Assembly (NCBI GenBank): GCA_945923475.1
Contig: CAMELE010000018.1
Span: 1 to 39,886 of the forward strand
Direction: 5' to 3'
Source of the DNA: an uncultured Mollicutes bacterium
GTDB lineage: Bacteria > Bacillota_I > Bacilli_A > Acholeplasmatales > Anaeroplasmataceae
DNA: 39,886 bases
The notes under the pieces were generated by a model. It did no database searches, had not been told where the DNA came from, and saw nothing but the letters and a program-made list of their open reading frames with translations. Positions 18,346-26,584 of this stretch are shown here, piece by piece. Positions within the stretch are counted from its first letter, which is position 1. Each line of letters opens with the position of its first letter. The translations under genes were made by a program, and so were the position numbers.

Positions 18346-19094
18346 TAATTAGTTTTTGTGACACTGAAAGGGAATGCTTCTTCATTTGTAACATTATTAA
18401 CAGCGAAATCTAATGTAGTTGAATCTTCAGTAACTGTAAATTCATATCTAAAATTATATTCGTTGCCATCGTCTTTTCCCTTTACACTAAATTTTCCATC
18501 TTCAATTAAGGCAAAATCTGTATCTACAGTTCCACTTACAGCCGCAGCATAAGACTCAATTACATATGTTCCAGGAGTTAGACCTGTTAATTTATAGTAT
18601 TGAGGAGTACTTTTTGCACAAGCAGTTGTCTCATAGTAGCCTGTACCAATTACATAAGGATTTGTAGCTGTACCTTCACCTGTTTTTGTACCTAGCTCAT
18701 AAACATGGACAGTTACTTCCTTAGTTGTATCGCTTGATTTAACCTCAAAGGCATTGTATGTATAGCCTGAAGGAACACCATTTAAGTGAACAGAGAACGT
18801 ACTACCAGGTTCAACAGGCATAGTTGCAACACCATTTTCATCTACTGCCTTTGGTAATTTACAGCCACTGGCATTACACCATTGAACCTTTACCCCGGTA
18901 ACTGGTTGATTGTTAGATGCATATACAACAGTTACTTTATAAACATTTTCATCTGCAGTTGTAGCTATAAGATTAGTTGTCGTTGTAGATACTGCTGAAG
19001 TTGGATTTTGAGAAGTAACATTTTCTCCTGTACATGCTACAAGAAGTGCAGCAAGTCCTATACTACTAATTGTTAATAATTTTGACTTTTTCAT
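18345..19094 (-). CDS. Cysteine-containing lipoprotein with CnaB/carboxypeptidase-regulatory-like domain
   Basis: A 249-residue lipoprotein with lipobox LLVA-C21, then a Ser/Thr linker (about 25-47). A beta domain follows (about 50-120) with VYKVTVVYAS, a C73-x4-C78 pair, DENGVATMPV and PSGYTYNAF. The second domain (about 140-249) contains YYKLTGLTPGTYVIESYAA and one more Cys (C159). Both domains have counterparts in the 563-residue lipoprotein at 24893-26584, and the first also in the TlpA-like lipoprotein. It lies 18 bases after the ferredoxin-thioredoxin gene behind a GAGAGG site. Its extra cysteines make it a candidate client of that redox chain (inference). No enzyme motif is seen. Confidence 0.78.
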   Translation of the reverse strand: MKKSKLLTISSIGLAALLVACTGENVTSQNPTSAVSTTTTNLIATTADENVYKVTVVYASNNQPVTGVKVQWCNASGCKLPKAVDENGVATMPVEPGSTFSVHLNGVPSGYTYNAFEVKSSDTTKEVTVHVYELGTKTGEGTATNPYVIGTGYYETTACAKSTPQYYKLTGLTPGTYVIESYAAAVSGTVDTDFALIEDGKFSVKGKDDGNEYNFRYEFTVTEDSTTLDFAVNNVTNEEAFPFSVTKTN

Positions 19095-19112
19095 ATTTTT
19101 CCTCTCATTCTA

Positions 19113-21158
19113 TTATTTATTTAATGCTTCTACTATAACTGCATCTAGCTCAGCTTCAGTCATAGGTCCTTGAACATTTTTAATTACATAACCATTTTCA
19201 TCAACGATGATTGACATTGGGAATGAGCCTCTGCCACCTAGTGAGTAATAATAGCTATCATCCACATCATCATATACAAATCGAGCATTTAAGTTTTTAA
19301 ATTTATCATCAGTATGTAGTAAATTTGCAAGCTTACCATTTTTTATATAATCCTGATACATACTACCTGCATGAACTAAAACTAGCTCTACATCATTAGA
19401 ATATTTAGTTACAACCTTGTTAAATTCTGGAATCTCAGTGACACATGGACCACATTCTGTATACCAGAAATTAAGAATTGTAATTTTACCATGATTATTT
19501 TCTAGGTTAAATGTTCCAATATCATCAAGTGTTGCTGGATTAAATTCTGTTAAATCCTTAGTAAAGCAATAATTTCCTTCCTTATTACCGATAATAGTAC
19601 CCGCTAGAGATAGCTCTATTTTTTCAATTTCAGTCTCACTAAAGAAGCTATTTGAAGAATAATTCAATACATTATCGCTCGAAATCCATACATAGTAAGG
19701 ATATGTTTCTTCTTTATTAAATAAGCTTAATTTATTACTATTCTTATCATCATAGCCTAAAAGAATATTTGAAATATTAGCTTCCTTTAGCTTCACTTCA
19801 TTTTCATCCTTTTTAGCATAGCTTGATACAGCTATCATATCATATTTTGCGCCAGCTAATCTTTCATTTATTTTTGCTAATTCAGCGAATGAATTAGTAT
19901 CAAATTCATCATAAAAATATATAATTGTTAAATGATTATCAACCTTTATATTAAAGCTTTCTTTATCATTAAGACCTTCATATAATTCAAGTTTGAAATC
20001 TCCAACCTTTTCATTTACGTTGATATGCTTAGACCAGTTAATATTTGTAAAAATAACAACTAAAACTAGGAAGATAAGCATTGCTGAACCAACAATAATT
20101 TGATATAAGCTTCTCTTATTTAGTTTTTTCTTAGGCTTTATCGTTTTTTGCTCCTTATTATTAGTAGCTTCATTTGTTTCAATTAAAGCTATTTGTGACT
20201 CTTGTTCACCAACAGCTTCTTCACTTAAAGCCTCAGCATTTTCATTTGAAGCTTCTGTTACAGATTCATTTGATCCTTTAGCCTCTTCTTTTAGCTTATC
20301 TCCAACAAGCTTCCACTTGATTGCGCATTGCTTACAAACATCAATACATTCACCACACTGAATACATTCATGATCCCCGACCTGCTTAACATCCATTTTA
20401 CATTTAGATACGCAGGCTCCACAATTATTACATTTAGATTTATCTACCTTAATGCCAATAATTGATAATTTGTTAAATAATCCATAAATTGCACCAAGTG
20501 GGCAGAAGAATCTACAGAAAAATCTATATATGAATATAGAGCCTACAATAAATCCAATCAATAAACAGAACTTCCAGGTAAATAGAGGACCTAACATATC
20601 AAAGAATGAAACATTAGCACTGTTCCCCAACAAGAATACTGCACCCTCAAAAGTTCCTATAGGACAAACATATTTACAAAATGCAGGAACAGTTTTGTTA
20701 GAAGCTAAACCAAACATCAAAGGAACACATATAACAAGCACTACTAATAATACATATTTAAAATATGATAATATTCTTGTAACACGATTCTTACGAAGCT
20801 TTGGTGTCTTAATTTTATATAATAATTCTTGAAGTAATCCTCCAGGACATAACCAACCACAAATCCAACGTCCAAATAATATACAATATAATAAAATTAT
20901 ACCAAGAACATATGTTGGAGCCTTTGTTTTACTGGCAGCTAGCTCATTTTGTAAAGAGCCAAGTGGACAAGCACCAACAGCACCAGGACACGAATAGCAA
21001 TTCATACCAGGTACACATAAATGCTTTAAAGGACCAGTATAAATATTGCCAGATATAAATCCACTTAATTGAGCATTATATAAAAGCGCTGCATATAGCT
21101 GAATTAATTTACGCTTATTAGGAAATATTCTATTAAAAAAATTCTTAATCTTACTCAT
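19113..21158 (-). CDS. Membrane polyferredoxin (NapH/CcoG-like) fused to extracellular thioredoxin domains
   Basis: A 681-residue fusion. Residues 1-235 form a multi-helix membrane part with Cys-Pro motifs typical of NapH-like proteins (C54, C57, C64-P; C100, C104-P; C161, C165-P; C215, C219-P). A cytosolic 2[4Fe-4S] ferredoxin follows (C243/246/249/253 and C265/268/271/275). Then come an acidic linker (290-340) and a membrane helix (353-370). Outside is a first thioredoxin-like fold without Cys (about 380-510). Last is a TlpA/ResA-like domain with C569-G-P-C572. The layout implies electron transfer from cytosolic ferredoxin across the membrane to an outer dithiol. It starts four bases after the CXXC-tail protein. 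Confidence 0.9.
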   Translation of the reverse strand: MSKIKNFFNRIFPNKRKLIQLYAALLYNAQLSGFISGNIYTGPLKHLCVPGMNCYSCPGAVGACPLGSLQNELAASKTKAPTYVLGIILLYCILFGRWICGWLCPGGLLQELLYKIKTPKLRKNRVTRILSYFKYVLLVVLVICVPLMFGLASNKTVPAFCKYVCPIGTFEGAVFLLGNSANVSFFDMLGPLFTWKFCLLIGFIVGSIFIYRFFCRFFCPLGAIYGLFNKLSIIGIKVDKSKCNNCGACVSKCKMDVKQVGDHECIQCGECIDVCKQCAIKWKLVGDKLKEEAKGSNESVTEASNENAEALSEEAVGEQESQIALIETNEATNNKEQKTIKPKKKLNKRSLYQIIVGSAMLIFLVLVVIFTNINWSKHINVNEKVGDFKLELYEGLNDKESFNIKVDNHLTIIYFYDEFDTNSFAELAKINERLAGAKYDMIAVSSYAKKDENEVKLKEANISNILLGYDDKNSNKLSLFNKEETYPYYVWISSDNVLNYSSNSFFSETEIEKIELSLAGTIIGNKEGNYCFTKDLTEFNPATLDDIGTFNLENNHGKITILNFWYTECGPCVTEIPEFNKVVTKYSNDVELVLVHAGSMYQDYIKNGKLANLLHTDDKFKNLNARFVYDDVDDSYYYSLGGRGSFPMSIIVDENGYVIKNVQGPMTEAELDAVIVEALNK

Positions 21159-21162
21159 AATT

Positions 21163-21942
21163 CTAACCTAACCCTATACATTCAGAACAAATATTTGCAG
21201 CTTTAAAAAATACACTAGTTGCACCACCGTTAACAGCACCAATAATAATCATTGCAATAGCAAGTGCTAAAACTCCACATTTTACACCAATTAAAATATT
21301 ACGCTTTTTAATTGTTTCTTTTTCAAAGCTAACTGAAACTTTTTTATATTTAGCTAAAAGCTTTTTAGCATGAATAGTAGCTAGATTTGCACTATATGAT
21401 TCAAATATAATCATTGCAATTGAAATTACAAATCCAACAATAACAAAAGGCAGAATATGACTAACTAATTTAACAATAACCTCGTTAGGTTCTGTGTAAT
21501 CATAATTCTTCTTATTAAAAACATATAAAAATACAAATAATGCACATACTGCTAAAGAAATAAACGTTATGAGCCAACCGATTTTACGCTTTTTATCTTC
21601 TTTTTTTATTACAAGATAAAGAGGATCTTCAGCTACCTCTTCCTTAGGAAGCATTCTTAATAAATTATTTAATATAAAAACTTTTGAATGTTTGGCTGAT
21701 TTATTATCGTTCAATTTATGCTTAAATGACAAAATACCTCCAGCACAAACAACTAAAACCCATAAAATCATTGAAAATAGGATTTGAAGTAAATACTTGC
21801 CTACAATATCCTTAGTATACGTTCCATTATTACCAAAATAAATTCTTAAAGCTTGTATAATAAACAATACAGCCGTAAGCATAGTAACTATACTTATTGC
21901 TATCCAAACTATATTTCTAGTAAGCTTTTCCTTCTTTTCCAT
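21163..21942 (-). CDS. Five-TM protein ending in a CXXC tail, CD1871A-like C-terminus
   Basis: A 259-residue membrane protein with helices at about 11-32, 50-72, 122-142, 161-180 and 216-237. By the positive-inside rule the C-terminus is outside. The last segment (GAVNGGATSVFFKAANI then C252-S-E-C255-IGLG) matches the small CD1871A family of CXXC proteins, which are normally only about 40-60 residues long. Here that unit is fused to four extra helices. It lies between the TlpA-like lipoprotein and the polyferredoxin-thioredoxin fusion, with a TAGGAGG site. The likely role is a membrane-tethered dithiol carrier between them. The family link rests on the tail motif and the neighbours. Confidence 0.7.
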   Translation of the reverse strand: MEKKEKLTRNIVWIAISIVTMLTAVLFIIQALRIYFGNNGTYTKDIVGKYLLQILFSMILWVLVVCAGGILSFKHKLNDNKSAKHSKVFILNNLLRMLPKEEVAEDPLYLVIKKEDKKRKIGWLITFISLAVCALFVFLYVFNKKNYDYTEPNEVIVKLVSHILPFVIVGFVISIAMIIFESYSANLATIHAKKLLAKYKKVSVSFEKETIKKRNILIGVKCGVLALAIAMIIIGAVNGGATSVFFKAANICSECIGLG

Positions 21943-21966
21943 GTGTACCTCCTATAAAGCACAAAG

Positions 21967-21990
21967 GCACAAGGCTTTTTGACCTTGCGC
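21967..21990 (-). other. Intercistronic hairpin in the redox operon
   Basis: In the minus-strand RNA, GCGCAAGG (21983-21990) pairs with CCTTGTGC (21967-21974) through eight pairs including one G-U. The next bases are only moderately U-rich and run directly into the ribosome site of the next gene. It may be a partial terminator or a processing structure that keeps the lipoprotein mRNA more abundant than the downstream membrane genes. Confidence 0.4.
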
Positions 21991-22001
21991 TTTTGTATTT
22001 A

Positions 22002-24746
22002 TTATGCACCTAAATGCACAACATAGTAGCATAGCTTAAGCCATGAACCTTCTATACCAGCAAATGTATACTTATCCATTAGCTTTTGAAGTAAATCACA
22101 CAATGTAGCATCAACCTTAACCATACCATAGTAAATAGACTGTGTATTTGTTTCCATCAATGCTTGATATTGTCTAGCTAAAGCTGTTAAATCTTCTCCA
22201 TCTACTGCTTGACCATGTTCATCCTTAGTAAAGTTGAACGCACCTGCCTCAATCAAATATTCTAATGAACCAGCTCCAGCAAAAACACCTGTAATATACT
22301 TAAAATCTGCATAAATATACTCATTTGCCAAGATATTACCGTTTTCATCTGTTACATGATAATATCCATCAGTTCCTAAAGCAACACCAACATTAGCAAT
22401 AGAAATAATGTCTGACATATTTTCATCTGATGATGTAAATGTTGGTTCTGAGCATGATGCTAAATAGTCACATGATTCCCCAAAATATTCAATTGAATAC
22501 TCAAGTACACCAATTTCCTCAACGTTAAAGAATGCTGGTGAAATATAATATGTCTTACCTGCTTCATAATATACATATTCATAGAATGGATCACCAGAGG
22601 TTTGTGATGTATGAATAGTATAATAGTAGTCTCTTGGAGTATTTCTTGTTTCATACTTTGTATTTCCATCCTTAGAAAAGAATAGCACAGCTTGAGCATC
22701 ACCTAATGACTTAATCAAATATACGCCTGTCTTTTCTGGAACGAATTTTACTGTATATCCTCTTGGTACGAATACATACTTATACTCAATAGAGTTTACA
22801 CCTTCGTGTGCTTCAAAAGCATTGAATGAAGCAAGTCCCTTAATTGGATCTCCAATAGGCTCATCACCATTCTTTAAATATTCATTAATATAAACGCACA
22901 TCTCAAGAACTTCTTTTTCAGGTGTAGTATTTTTACCAATTGCCTTAACAACATTAAGTAATGCGTTATATAATTCCTGAGTAATAGGTGTTAATCCTTC
23001 AGTAGGAATATTTAAGTAGATATTAAATACTGAATTTACAGCATATTGAGCATATTTTGTTAATATAGCATCAGTTTCATCATCAAAATAATCAGTTTCA
23101 CCATATACATAATTGATAATAGAAACAGAACTAAAGCGTGTATTAGAATCTAATAATGCTGCAAATAATAATGGACCATTTACACTACCAACATGATAGT
23201 ATCCATCCTCTTCATTATAAACTGGCGTAATGTAGTTTTCATATAATTGATTAAACGAATTAAACTCTCCAGTTGCGGCTTGTCTGATTACATACATACT
23301 ATATGGAACATCCTCAACCTCAACAAAACGAATATTACTTATATATATAGTATCATCATATTGTGATAATGCTTGATCCTTACGGAACAATAAATTGATA
23401 TATATTCTTTCAGACTCATCTGAAGTAGCATATAAATAGTACGTATCACTTGTTGCACCTGAAATTGTTCCGATTTGAGTTGAACCAATAAATACACCTA
23501 AAACATCATTAGTTTCACATGATGAATGATAATCAAATGCAAGTACCTTATTAGCAGGTACAGTTATGTCAATTGATAACAATGCATAAGAATAATCATA
23601 ACCTGCATTCGAAGGTTGAATTGACTTTCCATCCTCAGATACAATCCAAGGCCAGTTAGCGTTATATTCTTCAGATAATCCATCTACGAATTCAGCAGTA
23701 ACACCACTGGCTAGTGAAGCATTTGCTAAAGCATCAGAGCCAGGGAACTTTGGACCAGTTTCAGAATCTGGCTTTTGCCAATCGATGTTTCCTTCTTCGT
23801 TTGTTGGAATATATTTTGGTTCATAGTCATCCGCAAGATATTCATCAAATAAGCCTGTCCAAGACTCAACAGATGTGATTGCACCACTATGAACATATCC
23901 AACAAGTCCATAACGGTCAATCATGATAGTTGTAGGTGTTGAACTAATTTGAAAAGCTGATATAAGCTCTGTATCCCCATATGTGTTAAAGAAATTTAAC
24001 CCTAACTCTATACCATATTCTTCAAGTACACTAGCACTATCAGATGTATTAATACCAATTAATGAAACACCCTTATCCTTATATGAGTTATAGGCATCAA
24101 TTAAGTAAGGGAATTCCTTTATACACCATGAACATGTTGAATACCAGAAATTTAAGACAACAAGATCATTTTCCTCAAGCAATGACGACAATGTGACTGA
24201 AACACCATCTTTTGCAGTACCATTTTTAAAGTCCATTCCATTGAAGGTCTTATCGTACATTACATCTCCTTGAACATATGATGTACCCTCTGGCATAGTA
24301 TCCATAATCAAGCTAGCATCATATTTTACAACTGTTTCCTCTGCAGTTGAATCATATGGTAATGCATAAGAATCCTCTTGGATAGTATAGCCTGGTAAAT
24401 CCTCAGGATATATAGTATATGTTTGTTCTTTTAATTCGAAAGTTGCGTAACCTTTATTATCTGTATATTGAGACTCAGTTACACCCTTTCCTTTCATTAC
24501 TATTTCAGCATTTGCAATTGGCTTTCCATTGAAGCAAACTGCCTTTACTTTGTAAGTCTTTGTATCAGCATCTACAGTTGTAGTTGGGATTGTTGTTGTA
24601 GACGTACCTGGTACTACTGTTGTTGTTGAATTAGAATCAGTAGTAGATGTTGTTGTAGTGGTATTTTCACCTTTACATCCTACAAGTGCAAGTCCAACAA
24701 GACCAATGCAAGATAACGATACTAAAGATTTAACTATCTTTTTCAC
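22002..24746 (-). CDS. TlpA/ResA-like thioredoxin lipoprotein with large C-terminal extension
   Basis: A 914-residue lipoprotein. I choose the GTG at 24746 (KKIVKSLVS follows), because AAGGAGG sits just ahead of it and the signal peptide begins there; the longer reading adds 16 non-signal residues. The lipobox is ALVG-C24. A Thr-rich linker (about 28-60) and a CnaB-like domain (YKVKAVCFNGKPI, KGYATFEL, LPGYTI) come next. The TlpA-like domain has C205-S-W-C208 and the cis-Pro loop SSTPTTIMIDRYG. The remaining 600 residues include a beta sandwich and two DGYYHV modules. Six further Cys lie outside the active site. It heads the redox operon under an extended -10 promoter and likely acts on external disulfides. 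Confidence 0.88.
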   Translation of the reverse strand: MKKIVKSLVSLSCIGLVGLALVGCKGENTTTTTSTTDSNSTTTVVPGTSTTTIPTTTVDADTKTYKVKAVCFNGKPIANAEIVMKGKGVTESQYTDNKGYATFELKEQTYTIYPEDLPGYTIQEDSYALPYDSTAEETVVKYDASLIMDTMPEGTSYVQGDVMYDKTFNGMDFKNGTAKDGVSVTLSSLLEENDLVVLNFWYSTCSWCIKEFPYLIDAYNSYKDKGVSLIGINTSDSASVLEEYGIELGLNFFNTYGDTELISAFQISSTPTTIMIDRYGLVGYVHSGAITSVESWTGLFDEYLADDYEPKYIPTNEEGNIDWQKPDSETGPKFPGSDALANASLASGVTAEFVDGLSEEYNANWPWIVSEDGKSIQPSNAGYDYSYALLSIDITVPANKVLAFDYHSSCETNDVLGVFIGSTQIGTISGATSDTYYLYATSDESERIYINLLFRKDQALSQYDDTIYISNIRFVEVEDVPYSMYVIRQAATGEFNSFNQLYENYITPVYNEEDGYYHVGSVNGPLLFAALLDSNTRFSSVSIINYVYGETDYFDDETDAILTKYAQYAVNSVFNIYLNIPTEGLTPITQELYNALLNVVKAIGKNTTPEKEVLEMCVYINEYLKNGDEPIGDPIKGLASFNAFEAHEGVNSIEYKYVFVPRGYTVKFVPEKTGVYLIKSLGDAQAVLFFSKDGNTKYETRNTPRDYYYTIHTSQTSGDPFYEYVYYEAGKTYYISPAFFNVEEIGVLEYSIEYFGESCDYLASCSEPTFTSSDENMSDIISIANVGVALGTDGYYHVTDENGNILANEYIYADFKYITGVFAGAGSLEYLIEAGAFNFTKDEHGQAVDGEDLTALARQYQALMETNTQSIYYGMVKVDATLCDLLQKLMDKYTFAGIEGSWLKLCYYVVHLGA

Positions 24747-24806
24747 TTTTATTCCTCCTTGTATGTATGAGTACCAAATATTGGAAAGTCTCATAAATAC
24801 TTTGTA

Positions 24807-24834
24807 ATTATAACATATTCTATATGAATTTCAA
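24807..24834 (-). promoter_or_regulatory. Promoter of the thiol-redox operon
   Basis: On the minus strand, -35 TTGAAA (24829-24834), a 16-base spacer and a perfect -10 TATAAT (24807-24812) preceded by TGT, an extended -10 (TGn). The leader is about 54 bases. This separates the redox operon from the MoxR/VWA operon, which ends only 59 bases upstream of the -35. No convincing terminator lies between, so read-through from the MoxR operon is likely. Confidence 0.75.
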
Positions 24835-24892
24835 GAAAAATGCTAAAAATTACTAATTTCTTTGTTTTTTTAAATAAAACTTCGTTTTTTAT

Positions 24893-26584
24893 TTAATTTA
24901 TATAAAAACCACATGCAAAAAGCCATTGATTTTCTTCGGCCGCAAAAACGCCACCTTGTTCACACCAACCATTACCATCAAAGAAATAGCATTGTGAATT
25001 ACTAAAGTACTGTAAGAATTCTTTAAGCTCCTTAGTAACATAACAAACTCCATCACTATTACATACGCTAGCATATTCCGCTTCAATGAAGCGTTTATAA
25101 TTGTATATCTTATGATCAATACTAACGTTTTGTAATGCACCATTACCAGGATCTTCAATATGGATTAATGCTGATTCTACAAAGACAGTGGCACTGGTAA
25201 TTTTTGCACACACAATTCGATCCTCTCCATTATAATTAAAGTGATAATATCCATCCTCTTCGTTATAATAAATAACCTCTTGACCATTTTGGTTAACATC
25301 TAAAACTAAATTAGATCCTTTTCTCCAGTCATTAAAATTACCAAAATTTTGATAAGCATTTCCAGTTATTTCTTTTGTTGTTTCTTTTAAGATATAATCA
25401 CCTGTAGGATCTTGTACATACCTTCCATCAACCAAATTATATCTAGCTCTTAAATAATTAAAACTATTTGTATCATTAAATGATGGATCAAGCATATTAT
25501 TCCAATAATATGGATAATGAAGTGTAGTACCTGCATTATCAACGCATGAATAAGTATTAGGGTAATATAGATCTGCATCTGATGTTATTTTTACATAATT
25601 AAGCTCAGGAGTACCATCAGCACTATAAATTATATTACCATTTGTATCACGTTTATAATATAATTCATTAGCAAATACAGGATTACGAGTAGCTTGTTCT
25701 TCCTTATAAGTATCTACATATGTAATTTTAAATGTAATTGTAACTGGATAGCTTGAGCTGTCCTTTACATCTGCTTTAATACCAAATTTAGCAACATTAC
25801 CAATATAATGTTCATCTAAATCAATACGATATTTGAAATTCTTAGTATATCCACCCGATAATGAATAGCCTCCATCATCAATTTCCTTATCAAAAACCGT
25901 ATATGCTGCAGGACCTACTTTATACTTTCTTGCGATAGGATTAACCGAATTTTCATATACGTCAACCAGTGATTCTACAGTGTAAGAACCAGGACTTTTA
26001 ATCGAAAATTGATAATATTTTATATCTGTTACATTTTTCAATGTAGCTATATAGCAATAGCTTATATTTTTCTTCTCAGGATCACTTATTGTAATATTTT
26101 CAATTTCAATCGGATTGTAAATACTACTGCTATTCTTATCTGAAAGTTTAATAATTCTTAATAATTCAATACTTCCGATTGGATTATCATTGCTAACTAT
26201 TGTCCCATTTGGATCATATGTATATCCATTTGGAGTTTTTGACAAATGAACATTAAACTCACCGACTAATCCCGTAGCTTTGGCAACACCGTTTTCATCT
26301 AGCTTAACTCTTTTTTCAGTAGAACTATTTGTAAAAATAACCTCAATAGCATTTTCCTCACTATAATCAGGATCAAAATAAGGTTCTCCTCTTAATAATA
26401 AGGTTATAACAAATTCAACTTCCTCATCATTAACCGTTGTAGTTGGGCCTAATGTTGATGTAATAGCTGATGAGGTTGGAGCAGAAACAACAGGATTTTT
26501 TGTTGTATTTCCGCCCTCAATAGTTTTGCAGCCTACAAGAAGGCAAATAAAACTTATTAAAGCAATTGTTACTACTTTTTTCAT
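24893..26584 (-). CDS. Cysteine-rich lipoprotein, last gene of the MoxR/VWA operon
   Basis: A 563-residue lipoprotein with lipobox LLVG-C19 and a Ser/Thr linker. An N-terminal CnaB-like domain (about 45-125) contains KLDENGVAKATGL and TPNGYTYDPNG. A second domain (about 150-290) contains YYQFSIKSPGSYTVES. A C-terminal region has a DGYYH module and six Cys in the last 110 residues, plus two earlier ones. The first two domains match the 249-residue lipoprotein; the DGYYH module matches the TlpA-like lipoprotein. Its start overlaps the dual-VWA gene stop by four bases (ATGA). It probably forms the secreted client or ligand of the VWA machine; no enzyme motif is recognised. Confidence 0.8.
   Translation of the reverse strand: MKKVVTIALISFICLLVGCKTIEGGNTTKNPVVSAPTSSAITSTLGPTTTVNDEEVEFVITLLLRGEPYFDPDYSEENAIEVIFTNSSTEKRVKLDENGVAKATGLVGEFNVHLSKTPNGYTYDPNGTIVSNDNPIGSIELLRIIKLSDKNSSSIYNPIEIENITISDPEKKNISYCYIATLKNVTDIKYYQFSIKSPGSYTVESLVDVYENSVNPIARKYKVGPAAYTVFDKEIDDGGYSLSGGYTKNFKYRIDLDEHYIGNVAKFGIKADVKDSSSYPVTITFKITYVDTYKEEQATRNPVFANELYYKRDTNGNIIYSADGTPELNYVKITSDADLYYPNTYSCVDNAGTTLHYPYYWNNMLDPSFNDTNSFNYLRARYNLVDGRYVQDPTGDYILKETTKEITGNAYQNFGNFNDWRKGSNLVLDVNQNGQEVIYYNEEDGYYHFNYNGEDRIVCAKITSATVFVESALIHIEDPGNGALQNVSIDHKIYNYKRFIEAEYASVCNSDGVCYVTKELKEFLQYFSNSQCYFFDGNGWCEQGGVFAAEENQWLFACGFYIN

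Noticed and set aside
24870-24893. AT-only inverted repeat after the 563-residue lipoprotein gene as a terminator
   Set aside because: The eight pairs are nearly all A-T, and the following minus-strand sequence is an A run, not a T run.
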